A stretch of 64,000 nt of DNA, from assembly GCA_044372405.1 (NCBI GenBank), contig JBILRW010000003.1:1-64000 (forward strand), written 5' to 3'. Position 1 is the first letter of the stretch. Every line of letters starts with the position of its first letter. Shown in pieces: positions 14,918-23,369 of the stretch. Source of the DNA: CANGYM01 sp044372405 (GTDB lineage Bacteria > Pseudomonadota > Alphaproteobacteria > JAJTHO01 > CANGYM01). Made by a program: the position numbers and the translations under genes. The notes beneath the pieces are model-generated. The model made no database searches and was not told where the DNA came from. It worked only from the letters and a program-made list of their open reading frames with translations.

Positions 14918-16681
14918 TCAACTCAACTCCGCAATCAATCCTTCAATGACGGAAAGCCCCTGTTGCCAAAACGTAGACTCTTTGGGATTCAGGCCAAAAG
15001 CCCCCAACATGGTATCATACCGCTGGGTCCCCCCTTTTTTCAGGAAAGCAATGTATTTTTCTGCAAATCCCTCTGGCTGTTTCTGATAGGTCGCATACAG
15101 GGTATTCACCAGACAATCCCCAAAGGCATATGCGTAAACGTAAAACGGGGAGTGAATAAAATGCTGAATGTAGGTCCAATAGATTTTATAGGGATCAGAC
15201 AGGGTAATGGCGGACCCCAAGCTTTCGGTTTGCACGTGCATCCACAGGGCGGCGAGATCCTCCGCGCTTAATTCACCCTCTCCCCGAGCGGCATGGACTT
15301 TGGTTTCAAAGGTATGAAAGGCAATTTGGCGCACAACGGTGTTGAGCATATCCTCAGCCTTTGAGGCGATAAGGGCCCGCCTTTGTTCAGTATTTTCAGC
15401 ATCTTTCAGGAGGGCCTGAAACGTTAACATTTCCCCAAACACAGAGGCTGTTTCGGCAATGGTCAACGGTGTATCCGACATCAGATACCCTTGATCTGCG
15501 CTTAAAACCTGATGAATGCCGTGACCCAATTCATGGGCCAGGGTCATGACATCGCGCTGAGATCCCTTAAAATTCATCAAAATATAGGGATGAACGCTGG
15601 GAACGCAAGGATGGGAGTACGCCCCGGAATCTTTTCCGGCCTGGGGGGCGGCATGAATCCAGCCCTGATCAAAAAAACGTTTTCCAATGGCGGCCATTTC
15701 CGGGGAAAAGGCCTCATACGCCGATAAAACAATCTCTTTCGCCTGATCCCAGGTATAGGTTGGTTGCGATACCTGAGGCAGCGGAGCGTTCCGATCCCAA
15801 AAATTTAGGGTTTTTTGGCCCATCCATCCCGCCTTTAGCTGGTAATAATGATGGGACAATTGGGGATAGGAAGAACGAACGGCCTTAACCAACGTTTCCA
15901 CCACGTCACCTTCCACCTGGTTTTGCAGATGGCGCGAGGCTGAGGGCGAAGGAAACTTGCGCCAGCGGTCCTCCGTGGCCTTGTCCTTTACCAAGTTGTT
16001 TATAATCAGGGCAAAAGTCTCTTTTTGGGTTTCCAGTCCTGCGGAAAAAGCCAGACCGGCATCTTTTCTGACATCAGGGTCAGACGACGTGTTCATCAGG
16101 TGCAAAACCTGAGTTTCTGTCATGATTTCGCCGCGATAGGAAAACCGCAAACCAGCGATAATCTGATCAAACAGACGAATCCACCCATCCCGACTGGTGA
16201 TATGCAGATCATGCATCAATTTTTCGCTGGTTTCCTCCAGCGTATAGGGCTTAAACACCCGTACCTGGTCCAACCAGGGCCGATAGCGCGCGATGTCTTC
16301 ATGGGTTTGATACAGCGTTTTGACATAATCTTCATCCAGGGCGCACAGGCCTAGGGTATAGAAAATCAGATCAGATTCTAAGGTTTGCAGGGCTTCCCGT
16401 GTGTTTTGATACACCTGGGCCCGCGCCGTATCATTGCGATTTTCGGAAAACAGCAAAAAAGTATAGGTCCCCAGTTTGCCAAACAGCTCGGATAAGGCCT
16501 CGTAATCCTGAATGGCCTGATAAAACTGAAGGGGGGTGATTGTTGAAAAATCTTGGGTGGAAAAGGCTTGGACAAAAGACGCAGTTTTGGCTTTTGCTTC
16601 GGAGAGTGCCGCATGAAACAACGGATCTTCAGGGCTTTGAAACAAATCGTCAAGGCGCCAGGGGGGAAGCGTTTCGGTCAT
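14918..16681 (-). CDS. pepF: M3 family oligoendopeptidase F
   Basis: A 587-residue zinc oligopeptidase. The catalytic HELGH is at residues 383-387 (LAHELGHGIHQ), with the downstream glutamate ligand in TIAETASVFGE. M3B enzymes hydrolyse short peptides in the cytoplasm. It overlaps the glycosyltransferase gene upstream by ATGA, and yejBE peptide permease genes lie downstream, so the neighbourhood may couple peptide import and degradation. Confidence 0.93.
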   Translation of the reverse strand: MTETLPPWRLDDLFQSPEDPLFHAALSEAKAKTASFVQAFSTQDFSTITPLQFYQAIQDYEALSELFGKLGTYTFLLFSENRNDTARAQVYQNTREALQTLESDLIFYTLGLCALDEDYVKTLYQTHEDIARYRPWLDQVRVFKPYTLEETSEKLMHDLHITSRDGWIRLFDQIIAGLRFSYRGEIMTETQVLHLMNTSSDPDVRKDAGLAFSAGLETQKETFALIINNLVKDKATEDRWRKFPSPSASRHLQNQVEGDVVETLVKAVRSSYPQLSHHYYQLKAGWMGQKTLNFWDRNAPLPQVSQPTYTWDQAKEIVLSAYEAFSPEMAAIGKRFFDQGWIHAAPQAGKDSGAYSHPCVPSVHPYILMNFKGSQRDVMTLAHELGHGIHQVLSADQGYLMSDTPLTIAETASVFGEMLTFQALLKDAENTEQRRALIASKAEDMLNTVVRQIAFHTFETKVHAARGEGELSAEDLAALWMHVQTESLGSAITLSDPYKIYWTYIQHFIHSPFYVYAYAFGDCLVNTLYATYQKQPEGFAEKYIAFLKKGGTQRYDTMLGAFGLNPKESTFWQQGLSVIEGLIAELS

Positions 16682-17724
16682 TGGGCATCCTTTTCAGGCT
16701 CAGCAATTTGCCGTTTGCCGGCAAAGGCATCCAAGTATTGCTGCACCACAACCTGTTCGTGGTAGCGTTTTTTATAGGTCTCATGCCCTTTTTTCGCGAG
16801 GTCTTTTGCCAGTTTTTCATCGCCCAGAACTCTGTTGATGGCCCCAGAAAGGGCGTCGTCATTCCCTACGGGGACTAACAAACCAGTTTTTTCATGTTCA
16901 ATAACTTGGGAAGGGCCTTCACTTTCAGAGGCAATCAAGGGTTTTTTGTGGGACCAGGCTTCCAGAATGACGGAACCAAAGGGTTCATGACGCGATGGGC
17001 ACACAAAAACATCGGCATGATTCATAAAGGTTGAGATGTTTTCTTGCCATGGCAAAAAATGCACACGACTGGCAATAGGGGCAGCCATTTCAACAAGGGC
17101 CTGCTTTTCGTCTCCCTCGCCCAAAAGGCAAAGCTGCGCTTCTGGAACCTGAGTCATGGCGTTCATCAGCACATCAAACCCCTTATTGGGGTGAAAGCGG
17201 CCCAGGGCCAGCACGACTTTTTTCTTTGGATCAAGAGAAAGAGCACTTGGCAAGGATGTTCCCGGAAGGGGTTCATCGGCAAAATTAGGAACGGTGACAA
17301 TTTTTTCAGCAGGCCAACCCTTATCCAAATAAAAGGTTCGTAAGTGATCCGTCATGGCAATCATCAAATCGCATTGGCGATAGTATTTTAGGTCATAATA
17401 CCCCCCTGGGCGACCCACGTGTAGCGCATGACTTTTGGGGCAAAATTTTGTGGCGCGATTCAGCCAGGTAAAAACCACATCGGGTTTAAAGGACTCAATA
17501 TGCTCAGAAAATAATTTTTTGGTTTTAAAATCAAAAAATCCTCCAAAGGGAGCCTGACGCAGTTCAATCCCAAGATCCTTCAGCCGTTTATAACGATCAT
17601 AATTATGACGCATCAAAACCTGAAGAGTAACATCGTCCCTGGCATGGAAGGCCCGGGCCAGACGTTCAAAATGTTTTTCGGCGCCCCCTTTAGCGGCACC
17701 AGCAATGGCCATTAAAATACGCAT
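16678..17724 (-). CDS. Glycosyltransferase family 4 protein
   Basis: The 348-residue protein has the GT-B layout of family GT4: an N-terminal MRILMAIAGAAKGGAEKHFERLA, a nucleotide-sugar domain from about residue 170 (VVLALGRFHPNKGFDVLM) and the E-x7-E motif in SRHEPFGSVILEAWSHKKP. Substrate unknown; lipopolysaccharide or another cell-surface glycan is likely. I start at the ATG at 17724, which lies just after the gapR stop (17729). Confidence 0.88.
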   Translation of the reverse strand: MRILMAIAGAAKGGAEKHFERLARAFHARDDVTLQVLMRHNYDRYKRLKDLGIELRQAPFGGFFDFKTKKLFSEHIESFKPDVVFTWLNRATKFCPKSHALHVGRPGGYYDLKYYRQCDLMIAMTDHLRTFYLDKGWPAEKIVTVPNFADEPLPGTSLPSALSLDPKKKVVLALGRFHPNKGFDVLMNAMTQVPEAQLCLLGEGDEKQALVEMAAPIASRVHFLPWQENISTFMNHADVFVCPSRHEPFGSVILEAWSHKKPLIASESEGPSQVIEHEKTGLLVPVGNDDALSGAINRVLGDEKLAKDLAKKGHETYKKRYHEQVVVQQYLDAFAGKRQIAEPEKDAQ

Positions 17725-17728
17725 GGTG

Positions 17729-18022
17729 CTAAGCAATCTTCACAACATTACCTTCAGGTTTCTGGCGAGATAAACTTTCAAGGGCCTCTAAATAAACCTG
17801 AAACAATTGGTCTTCTTCGCTGCGTTCTTCTTCGCTTTTTTTGCGCCAGGCGACTAACTTGCGTATGACTTTTTTATCAAGACCTGTACCAGAAGCCTCT
17901 TCATAAACAGCGCGGATATCTGTTGCAATGGCCTCTTTTTCTTGTTCTAAATTTTCGATCCGCTCAATAAATGAGACCAATTGTTTGGCACTGGAAGGAT
18001 CAGGGGCGGAAAATGTTGTCAT
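17729..18022 (-). CDS. gapR: Nucleoid-associated protein GapR (DUF2312)
   Basis: The 97-residue protein matches the alphaproteobacterial DUF2312 family: a long helical N-half (QLVSFIERIENLEQEKEAI) followed by KKVIRKLVAWRKKSEEERSEEDQLFQVYLEAL. GapR in Caulobacter forms a clamp on overtwisted DNA, binds AT-rich sites and supports replication and topoisomerase function. aaaggacgtgcc precedes the ATG. It heads an operon with the glycosyltransferase and pepF. Confidence 0.93.
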   Translation of the reverse strand: MTTFSAPDPSSAKQLVSFIERIENLEQEKEAIATDIRAVYEEASGTGLDKKVIRKLVAWRKKSEEERSEEDQLFQVYLEALESLSRQKPEGNVVKIA

Positions 18023-18060
18023 GGCACGTCCTTTGGGAGTTTTTTATGGTGCTCCAGGTT

Positions 18061-18090
18061 TCCATACTTCCATTCAAATGGCAATGACAA
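18061..18090 (-). promoter_or_regulatory. Candidate gapR promoter
   Basis: On the minus strand TTGTCA (18090-18085), 18 bases, TATGGA (18066-18061), about 38 bases before the gapR ATG. Hexamers match consensus at five and four of six. Confidence 0.5.
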
Positions 18091-18139
18091 AAAAGAAAAA
18101 ATCAAAGGGTCGTAGCCTGGTTTTTTTTTTAAAGGATTT

Positions 18140-18145
18140 TATAAT
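18140..18145 (+). promoter_or_regulatory. -10 box of the hybrid kinase gene
   Basis: A consensus TATAAT 52 bases before the kinase ATG. No convincing -35 lies at 16-18 bases, so the promoter may need an activator or use AT-rich upstream DNA (a run of T at 18121-18130). Confidence 0.4.
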
Positions 18146-18196
18146 CTTTTTTACCGTCTCGTCCTTACACTGGACGGGCATTAGGGGGAAAGTTTC

Positions 18197-20080
18197 ATGG
18201 ACCGTGACCATTTGATTTTGATCGCTGAGGATGACGAGGTATCCCGGGTCCTTATGGGCAAATCTTTAGAAAAAATGGGTTTTAAGTCCGTGGCTGTGGG
18301 AAACGGAGAGGAGGCTTTAAGCGCCTTTCGTAAAACTCGCCCCTCCATTGTTTTGTTGGATTTGATGATGCCCATTATGGATGGTATTGACTGTTGTCGT
18401 CATATTCGGGCTGAGGGTGGATTCGGGGAAGAGGTCCCCATTATTATGATCACAGGGATGCAAGACCTGCATATGGCGAATGCTTCCTATGATGCGGGGG
18501 CCACAGATTTTATTACCAAGCCCATCAACTGGATTGTTCTGCAACATCGTATCCGATATATTTTTCGGGCGTATCAAAATTTTAGAAAACTCAGAGACGG
18601 AGAAACACAGCTAATAACAGCCCAGCGCATTGCGCAATTGGGGTATTGGTATTATGATCGATCCTTAAAAACTATTCATTTTTCTGAGGAAGCCAAGCGC
18701 ATCCTGGACCTGGATCCCCATCAGAGGCGTCCCTATACCTTAGAAGAATATATGCGTCTGATTCCCAAAACCGATAAAGAATTGGTAGAAGTTTTTTTTA
18801 AGGAAGCCTTGTTGCACAATAAAAACACGGCCATTGATCATGCTTTTTTGACGCAGGATCACCATTTGCGTTATGTCCATTTGCAAACCGGTGTTGAATC
18901 AATCGATGATTTATCTTCCCCTTTTATTAATGGTATTGTTCAGGACATCACTGAGCGTAAACAATACGAAGAAACCCTAAATATCACTCAGTTCGTTTTG
19001 GATCGTGCCTCCGATGGGGTCATGTGGACCAATGCCTTTGGGAAGATTTTATATGTTAATGATGCGGCCTGTCAGTTGTTGCTGAAATCCAAGGAAGAGT
19101 TACTGCGAAGCACGATTCACGGCCTTAGAGATTTTCACAGCTTAGATCAATGGAGAGAGCACTGGGAACGTTTGAAAAAACAAGGGTCCTTCACAACAGA
19201 AGAAAATTTACGTCATGATCCTGACCAAGAGAAGGTTATTGAATTTACAGAAAATTATTTACTGTTTAAAAATAAAGAGTTTAACTGCGCGTTTATGCGT
19301 GATGTGACCCAGCGCTATCAGGAAGAGCAAGAACTGATTCTGGCCAAAGAACAAGCCGAGGCCGCCAGTCGTTCCAAATCAGAATTTTTAGCCAATATGA
19401 GCCACGAGCTTCGCACCCCCCTTAATGCCATTATTGGATTTTCCAGCCTGATGCATAGCGAAATCTTTGGTTCATTAGGTCACGAAAAATACAGGGAATA
19501 TGTAGGAGATATCAAAGAAAGTGGCGATCATCTTTTAAGTATTATCAATGACATTTTAGATCTTTCCAAAATTGAAGCCGGTCAATTTCAATTGTTTGAA
19601 TCGAAAATGAGTTTAAGTAAAATGTTTGTTTCTGCCTTAAGGATTGTTCGGGGCAGGCTTGAGGCAGAAAAAATAGTGCTTATTGACGATATCCCTGATG
19701 ATCTTCCCACCCTTTATGGGGATGAGCGCGCGTTGAAACAAGTGGTTATGAATGTTCTTTCCAACGCTATGAAATTTACCCCCGAAAGGGGAAGTGTTAG
19801 ATTGTCGTGTCATTATGACGCTGTGATCCAGGATTTTCCCATCGTGATTCAATGTGCGGATACAGGCGTGGGCATGCGGGAAGAAGATATTGCCAAGGCA
19901 TTAAAACCCTTTACTCAAATTGATAATTCCTATGCGCGTCGTCACGATGGTACGGGTCTGGGCTTACCTTTGGTTCAAAAACTGATAGAAATGCATCAGG
20001 GTAAACTTCACATCAAAAGTGCGCCTGGGGAGGGAACAACGGTGTCTCTTTTTTTACCCAGAGAGCGGGTTTTGGTCTAA
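18197..20080 (+). CDS. Hybrid sensor kinase: receiver, PAS, histidine kinase
   Basis: The 627-residue protein begins with a receiver domain (residues 5-125; acidic pocket Glu11-Asp12-Asp13, phosphoacceptor Asp55 in LLDLMMPIMDG, Thr86 and Lys108). Two PAS-like domains follow (about 135-255, ending DITERKQYEE, and 260-385), then HisKA with His403 (MSHELRTPLNA) and an HATPase domain with DTGVGM and GTGLGLPLV. No membrane segment is visible, so it is a soluble signalling kinase. The N-terminal receiver suggests it takes phosphate from, or is gated by, another histidine kinase. It looks more AT-rich than its neighbours and is divergent from gapR. Confidence 0.92.
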   Translation: MDRDHLILIAEDDEVSRVLMGKSLEKMGFKSVAVGNGEEALSAFRKTRPSIVLLDLMMPIMDGIDCCRHIRAEGGFGEEVPIIMITGMQDLHMANASYDAGATDFITKPINWIVLQHRIRYIFRAYQNFRKLRDGETQLITAQRIAQLGYWYYDRSLKTIHFSEEAKRILDLDPHQRRPYTLEEYMRLIPKTDKELVEVFFKEALLHNKNTAIDHAFLTQDHHLRYVHLQTGVESIDDLSSPFINGIVQDITERKQYEETLNITQFVLDRASDGVMWTNAFGKILYVNDAACQLLLKSKEELLRSTIHGLRDFHSLDQWREHWERLKKQGSFTTEENLRHDPDQEKVIEFTENYLLFKNKEFNCAFMRDVTQRYQEEQELILAKEQAEAASRSKSEFLANMSHELRTPLNAIIGFSSLMHSEIFGSLGHEKYREYVGDIKESGDHLLSIINDILDLSKIEAGQFQLFESKMSLSKMFVSALRIVRGRLEAEKIVLIDDIPDDLPTLYGDERALKQVVMNVLSNAMKFTPERGSVRLSCHYDAVIQDFPIVIQCADTGVGMREEDIAKALKPFTQIDNSYARRHDGTGLGLPLVQKLIEMHQGKLHIKSAPGEGTTVSLFLPRERVLV

Positions 20081-20130
20081 ATTTTTTTGCTCCCCCCTTT
20101 GAATTGAATTGCCCGCGTCAGAGGCAATTT

Positions 20131-20156
20131 CTGGGACAATCTTCTGGGACAATCTT
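20131..20156. repeat. 13-base tandem duplication
   Basis: CTGGGACAATCTT occurs twice head to tail (20131-20143 and 20144-20156), directly abutting the -35 box of the next gene's promoter. A small inverted repeat (AATTGCC at 20107-20113, GGCAATT at 20123-20129) lies just upstream and may end the kinase transcript weakly. Confidence 0.85.
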
Positions 20157-20185
20157 TTGACACTTTCGGTGGGGTTTGCTAAAAC
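20157..20185 (+). promoter_or_regulatory. Promoter of the HAD phosphatase-dapD operon
   Basis: A perfect TTGACA (20157-20162), 17 bases, and TAAAAC (20180-20185) preceded by TGC, an extended -10. Expected start near 20192, about 23 bases before the GTG at 20215. Confidence 0.6.
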
Positions 20186-20214
20186 AAGGCCGGACTTGAA
20201 AAGAGACTTTCCCC

Positions 20215-20934
20215 GTGCCCCAGTCATGCCGTCACGATACCTATATTTTTGATTTGGACAATACGCTCTATGCTTCAGCGTCCAAGCTGTTCAGCCAGAT
20301 TGATGGAAACATGACATCGTTTGTGCAGAAACATTTTGATTTGCCCTTTGATCAGGCCCAGGCCCTGCAAAAAAAATATTTTGAGGATCACGGCACAACG
20401 CTGTATGGTCTGATGAAAAAACACGATGTCAATCCGCATCATTTTTTGGATTATATTCATGAACGTGTGGATTACACGTGGCTGAGTCCCGATGCCGAAC
20501 TGAAAGCGGCCCTGGACGCGCTGGAGGGAAAAAAAATTGTCTTTACCAATGCGTCCCACCACCACGCGGATCGGGTGCTGGATCGTTTGGGCATTGCGTC
20601 GTGTTTTTCCGGGTGTTTTGATATTATTGATGCGGGCTTTGCCCCCAAGCCCCACCGGGAAACGTATGAAAAATTATTATCTGTTTTTGATGTAGACCCC
20701 TCGCGGTCGGTGATGTTTGATGATATTCCCAAAAATTTGGTGACGGCGTCCCAGGTGGGTATGGCCACGGTTCTGATTTTGCATGATGACGAAGGCCTTC
20801 CCTATCGTTATGATCATGATGACCACGGCCCCTTTGTGGATGATCAAACCCGTGATCTGGCCCAGTGGCTGCATCACCACCAAAGCATTGTTTCTAAAAT
20901 CCCATCAGAAAAGAAAGCGTTTTCGGCCCCATGA
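20215..20934 (+). CDS. HAD-family pyrimidine 5'-nucleotidase-like phosphatase
   Basis: The 239-residue protein is a class I HAD hydrolase of the SDT1/YjjG pyrimidine 5'-nucleotidase type: nucleophile motif FDLDNTL (Asp13, Asp15), motif II KIVFTNAS, lysine in APKPHRETYEK and the acidic motif MFDDIPKN. It probably dephosphorylates nucleoside monophosphates. No ATG is in frame near the start, so GTG at 20215 is used; no strong ribosome site is visible. The C-terminus is rich in His and Asp (YRYDHDDHGPFVDD). It overlaps dapD by ATGA. Confidence 0.85.
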   Translation: MPQSCRHDTYIFDLDNTLYASASKLFSQIDGNMTSFVQKHFDLPFDQAQALQKKYFEDHGTTLYGLMKKHDVNPHHFLDYIHERVDYTWLSPDAELKAALDALEGKKIVFTNASHHHADRVLDRLGIASCFSGCFDIIDAGFAPKPHRETYEKLLSVFDVDPSRSVMFDDIPKNLVTASQVGMATVLILHDDEGLPYRYDHDDHGPFVDDQTRDLAQWLHHHQSIVSKIPSEKKAFSAP

Positions 20935-21782
20935 TCTCTTATACGGAACAACAGAAGATTATTGAATCATCTTGGGAAGAGCGAGACAGCATCACGCCAA
21001 ACACGCAAGGGGATCTTCGGGCTGCTGTGGATGGGGTGCTCAGTGCCCTGGATCAGGGTCGTTTGCGGGTGGCCAGTCCTGAAGGCGAGACCTGGAAAGT
21101 CCATGATTGGATTAAAAAGGCGGTTCTGCTGTATTTTCGTTTGAACCCCATGCGGGAGCTGGGGGGCGGGGTGAAGGATGCCCTGTACGGGGATGCCAAG
21201 TGGTATGATAAAGTCCCCTCAAAATTTGCGGGTTGGTCGGCAGATGCCTTTCAAAATGCCGGATTTCGCGCGGTTCCCCCGTGCACCGTGCGCTTTGGGG
21301 CGTATATTGCGCCGCAGGTGGTGCTGCTGCCCTCCTTCGTCAACATCGGGGCATTCGTGGATCGGGGCACGATGATTGATACCTGGGCCACGGTGGGATC
21401 GTGCGCCCAAATTGGTAAAGATTGTCATATCTCGGGCGGGGCCGGTATTGGGGGTGTGTTAGAGCCCCTGCAAGCCGCGCCGGTGATTATTGAGGATAAT
21501 TGTTTCATCGGGGCCCGCGCCGAAGTGGCGGAGGGCGTCCGTGTGGGGAGGGGATCTGTTTTGGGTATGGGGGTGTACTTGGGGGCCTCCACCAAAATTG
21601 TGGATCGCGCCACGGGGGAGATTTTTATGGGCTATGTCCCCCCTTATTCCGTTGTGGTGGCCGGAACACTGCCCGCTGCTGATCCCAAAAAACCCAGTTT
21701 ATACTGCGCGGTTATTGTGAAGCGCGTGGATGAAAAAACACGGGCGAAAACGTCCTTAAACGAACTACTACGGGGGGATTAG
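20931..21782 (+). CDS. dapD: 2,3,4,5-tetrahydropyridine-2,6-dicarboxylate N-succinyltransferase
   Basis: DapD succinylates tetrahydrodipicolinate in the succinylase branch of lysine and diaminopimelate synthesis. The 283-residue protein has the left-handed beta-helix region (residues about 110-230, with VNIGAFVDRGTMIDTWATVGSCAQIG and ISGGAGIGGVLEP), typical of the trimeric enzyme. It overlaps the phosphatase gene and precedes the NDUFA9-like gene by four bases. No other dap genes are nearby. Confidence 0.97.
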   Translation: MISYTEQQKIIESSWEERDSITPNTQGDLRAAVDGVLSALDQGRLRVASPEGETWKVHDWIKKAVLLYFRLNPMRELGGGVKDALYGDAKWYDKVPSKFAGWSADAFQNAGFRAVPPCTVRFGAYIAPQVVLLPSFVNIGAFVDRGTMIDTWATVGSCAQIGKDCHISGGAGIGGVLEPLQAAPVIIEDNCFIGARAEVAEGVRVGRGSVLGMGVYLGASTKIVDRATGEIFMGYVPPYSVVVAGTLPAADPKKPSLYCAVIVKRVDEKTRAKTSLNELLRGD

Positions 21783-21786
21783 GGGT

Positions 21787-22752
21787 ATGGGAACGTTTGT
21801 TGTTTTTGGGGGAACGGGATTTGTGGGGCGATCCATCGTGCATCATTTGTGCGCGGCGGGGCATCGCGTCATCGTGCCCACGCGCTCATTGGAAAAGGCA
21901 GCCTTCCTAAAAACATCCGGCCATGTGGGCCAGGTGACGCCGTGTCCGTTTGATCTGTTTCGGGCTTCGGAAGAATCCCTGAATACCGTGTTATCGGGGG
22001 CTGACGGGGTGATTAATACCGTTGGGATTTTATCCCCCAAACGGTTGTTTGACGCCCTTCACGTTCAATGGCCCAAAAAGCTGGCCACGGCGTGCGGTCA
22101 TTTGGGGGTGAAGCATTTGGTTCATATTTCCGCGCTGGGGGTAACGCCGTCCTCAAAAAGTTTATACGCCTCGTCCAAGGCCCGGGGTGAGCAAGCCGTT
22201 TTGTCCATTTTTCCCCGCGCCAGCATCCTTCGTCCCAGTGTTATTTTCGGGCCTGGGGATGCCTTTTTGGGTAAATTTGCCAAAATGGCGTCGCTGTTTT
22301 CCGTTTTGCCCCTCATCGGCGGCGGCAAAACCCGCTTTCAACCGGTTTTTGTGGGCGATGTGGCGGAGGCTGTTATCACCCTAATTTCCAATGAACGGTA
22401 TGAAGGACAGGTCTTTTCCTTGGGCGGGCCCAACGTCTTATCCTTTCGTGATATCTTGCGCGCCATTGGAAAAACGACGGGGCGTTCCGTTATTTTTCTC
22501 CCCCTGCCCTTTTTTATGGCCTCTCTCTTGGGGTGGGTTTTGCAAAAACTGCCCCGGCCTATGCTGACCGCCGATCAGGTGATTTTATTAAAAACGAACA
22601 ACGTTGTGCCGGAAGGGGTCAAAACGTTTAAGGATTTGGACATCTTGCCAACCTCCATGCTGCCCATGCTGCCTGAGCTTTTGCAGGGCTATGTTCGGGG
22701 GGGCCGCTGGGGCATGAATCATGGTGACATTATGTCATCTGAGGCTTCTTAA
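21787..22752 (+). CDS. NDUFA9-like complex I NAD(P)-binding protein
   Basis: A 321-residue atypical short-chain dehydrogenase with the Rossmann motif VFGGTGFVGRSIVHHL at the N-terminus, HISALGV, and YASSKARGE where the YxxxK motif occurs, plus ILRPSVIFGPGD. It matches the alphaproteobacterial homologues of mitochondrial complex I subunit NDUFA9, which bind NADPH and stabilise or assemble complex I. The C-terminal region (residues 230-300) is the family extension. One-base overlap with rnhB. Confidence 0.88.
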   Translation: MGTFVVFGGTGFVGRSIVHHLCAAGHRVIVPTRSLEKAAFLKTSGHVGQVTPCPFDLFRASEESLNTVLSGADGVINTVGILSPKRLFDALHVQWPKKLATACGHLGVKHLVHISALGVTPSSKSLYASSKARGEQAVLSIFPRASILRPSVIFGPGDAFLGKFAKMASLFSVLPLIGGGKTRFQPVFVGDVAEAVITLISNERYEGQVFSLGGPNVLSFRDILRAIGKTTGRSVIFLPLPFFMASLLGWVLQKLPRPMLTADQVILLKTNNVVPEGVKTFKDLDILPTSMLPMLPELLQGYVRGGRWGMNHGDIMSSEAS

Positions 22753-23366
22753 TGCCAACCTTTGATCTGGAATCCTCCCACGCGGGTCTGGTGGTGGGGG
22801 TTGATGAAGTGGGCCGCGGCCCCCTGGCTGGTCCTGTTGTGGCGGCGGCGGTGGTGTTTCATACATATGATGTGCCGATTCAGGTGTTATCGCTGATAAA
22901 GGATTCTAAAGTTCTCTCTTCACCCCAAAGGCTGCGGGCGATGCAGGCGCTGGCCCCCTATGTTTCTGTGGGGCTGGGGGCGGCATCGCGCGGGATGATT
23001 GATCAGATCAATATTTTACGGGCGAGCTTACTGGCGATGCAACGGGCGGTGGCATCTCTGGCCCGGCGTCATGGGCCGTTTCATCATATTTTGGTGGATG
23101 GCTCCCATTGTCCGGCGTTTTCCTGTCCGGCTTCGGCAGTGGTGAAGGGGGATAATCTCAGCTTTTCCATCGCAGCGGCGTCCCTTTATGCCAAGGAAAC
23201 CCGGGATGCGTTGATGACGCGTTTGGCGGCACGTTACCCCCATTTTTCCTGGGAAAACAATGCCGGTTATGGCACGGGGGCCCATTTGAAGGGGCTGGAG
23301 GCCGTGGGCATTACACCCCATCACCGCCTATCCTTTCGTCCTGTGGCGCTGCGGCAAGGAGGATAA
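22752..23366 (+). CDS. rnhB: Ribonuclease HII
   Basis: RNase HII removes ribonucleotides and RNA from RNA-DNA hybrids. The 204-residue protein has the DEVGRGPLAGPVV motif (Asp18, Glu19), LSLIKDSKVLS, the VDGSHCP aspartate and the IAAASLYAKETRD block with the last acidic ligand. Its ATG shares a base with the preceding stop codon, implying coupled translation. Confidence 0.96.
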   Translation: MPTFDLESSHAGLVVGVDEVGRGPLAGPVVAAAVVFHTYDVPIQVLSLIKDSKVLSSPQRLRAMQALAPYVSVGLGAASRGMIDQINILRASLLAMQRAVASLARRHGPFHHILVDGSHCPAFSCPASAVVKGDNLSFSIAAASLYAKETRDALMTRLAARYPHFSWENNAGYGTGAHLKGLEAVGITPHHRLSFRPVALRQGG

Positions 23367-23369
23367 AAC

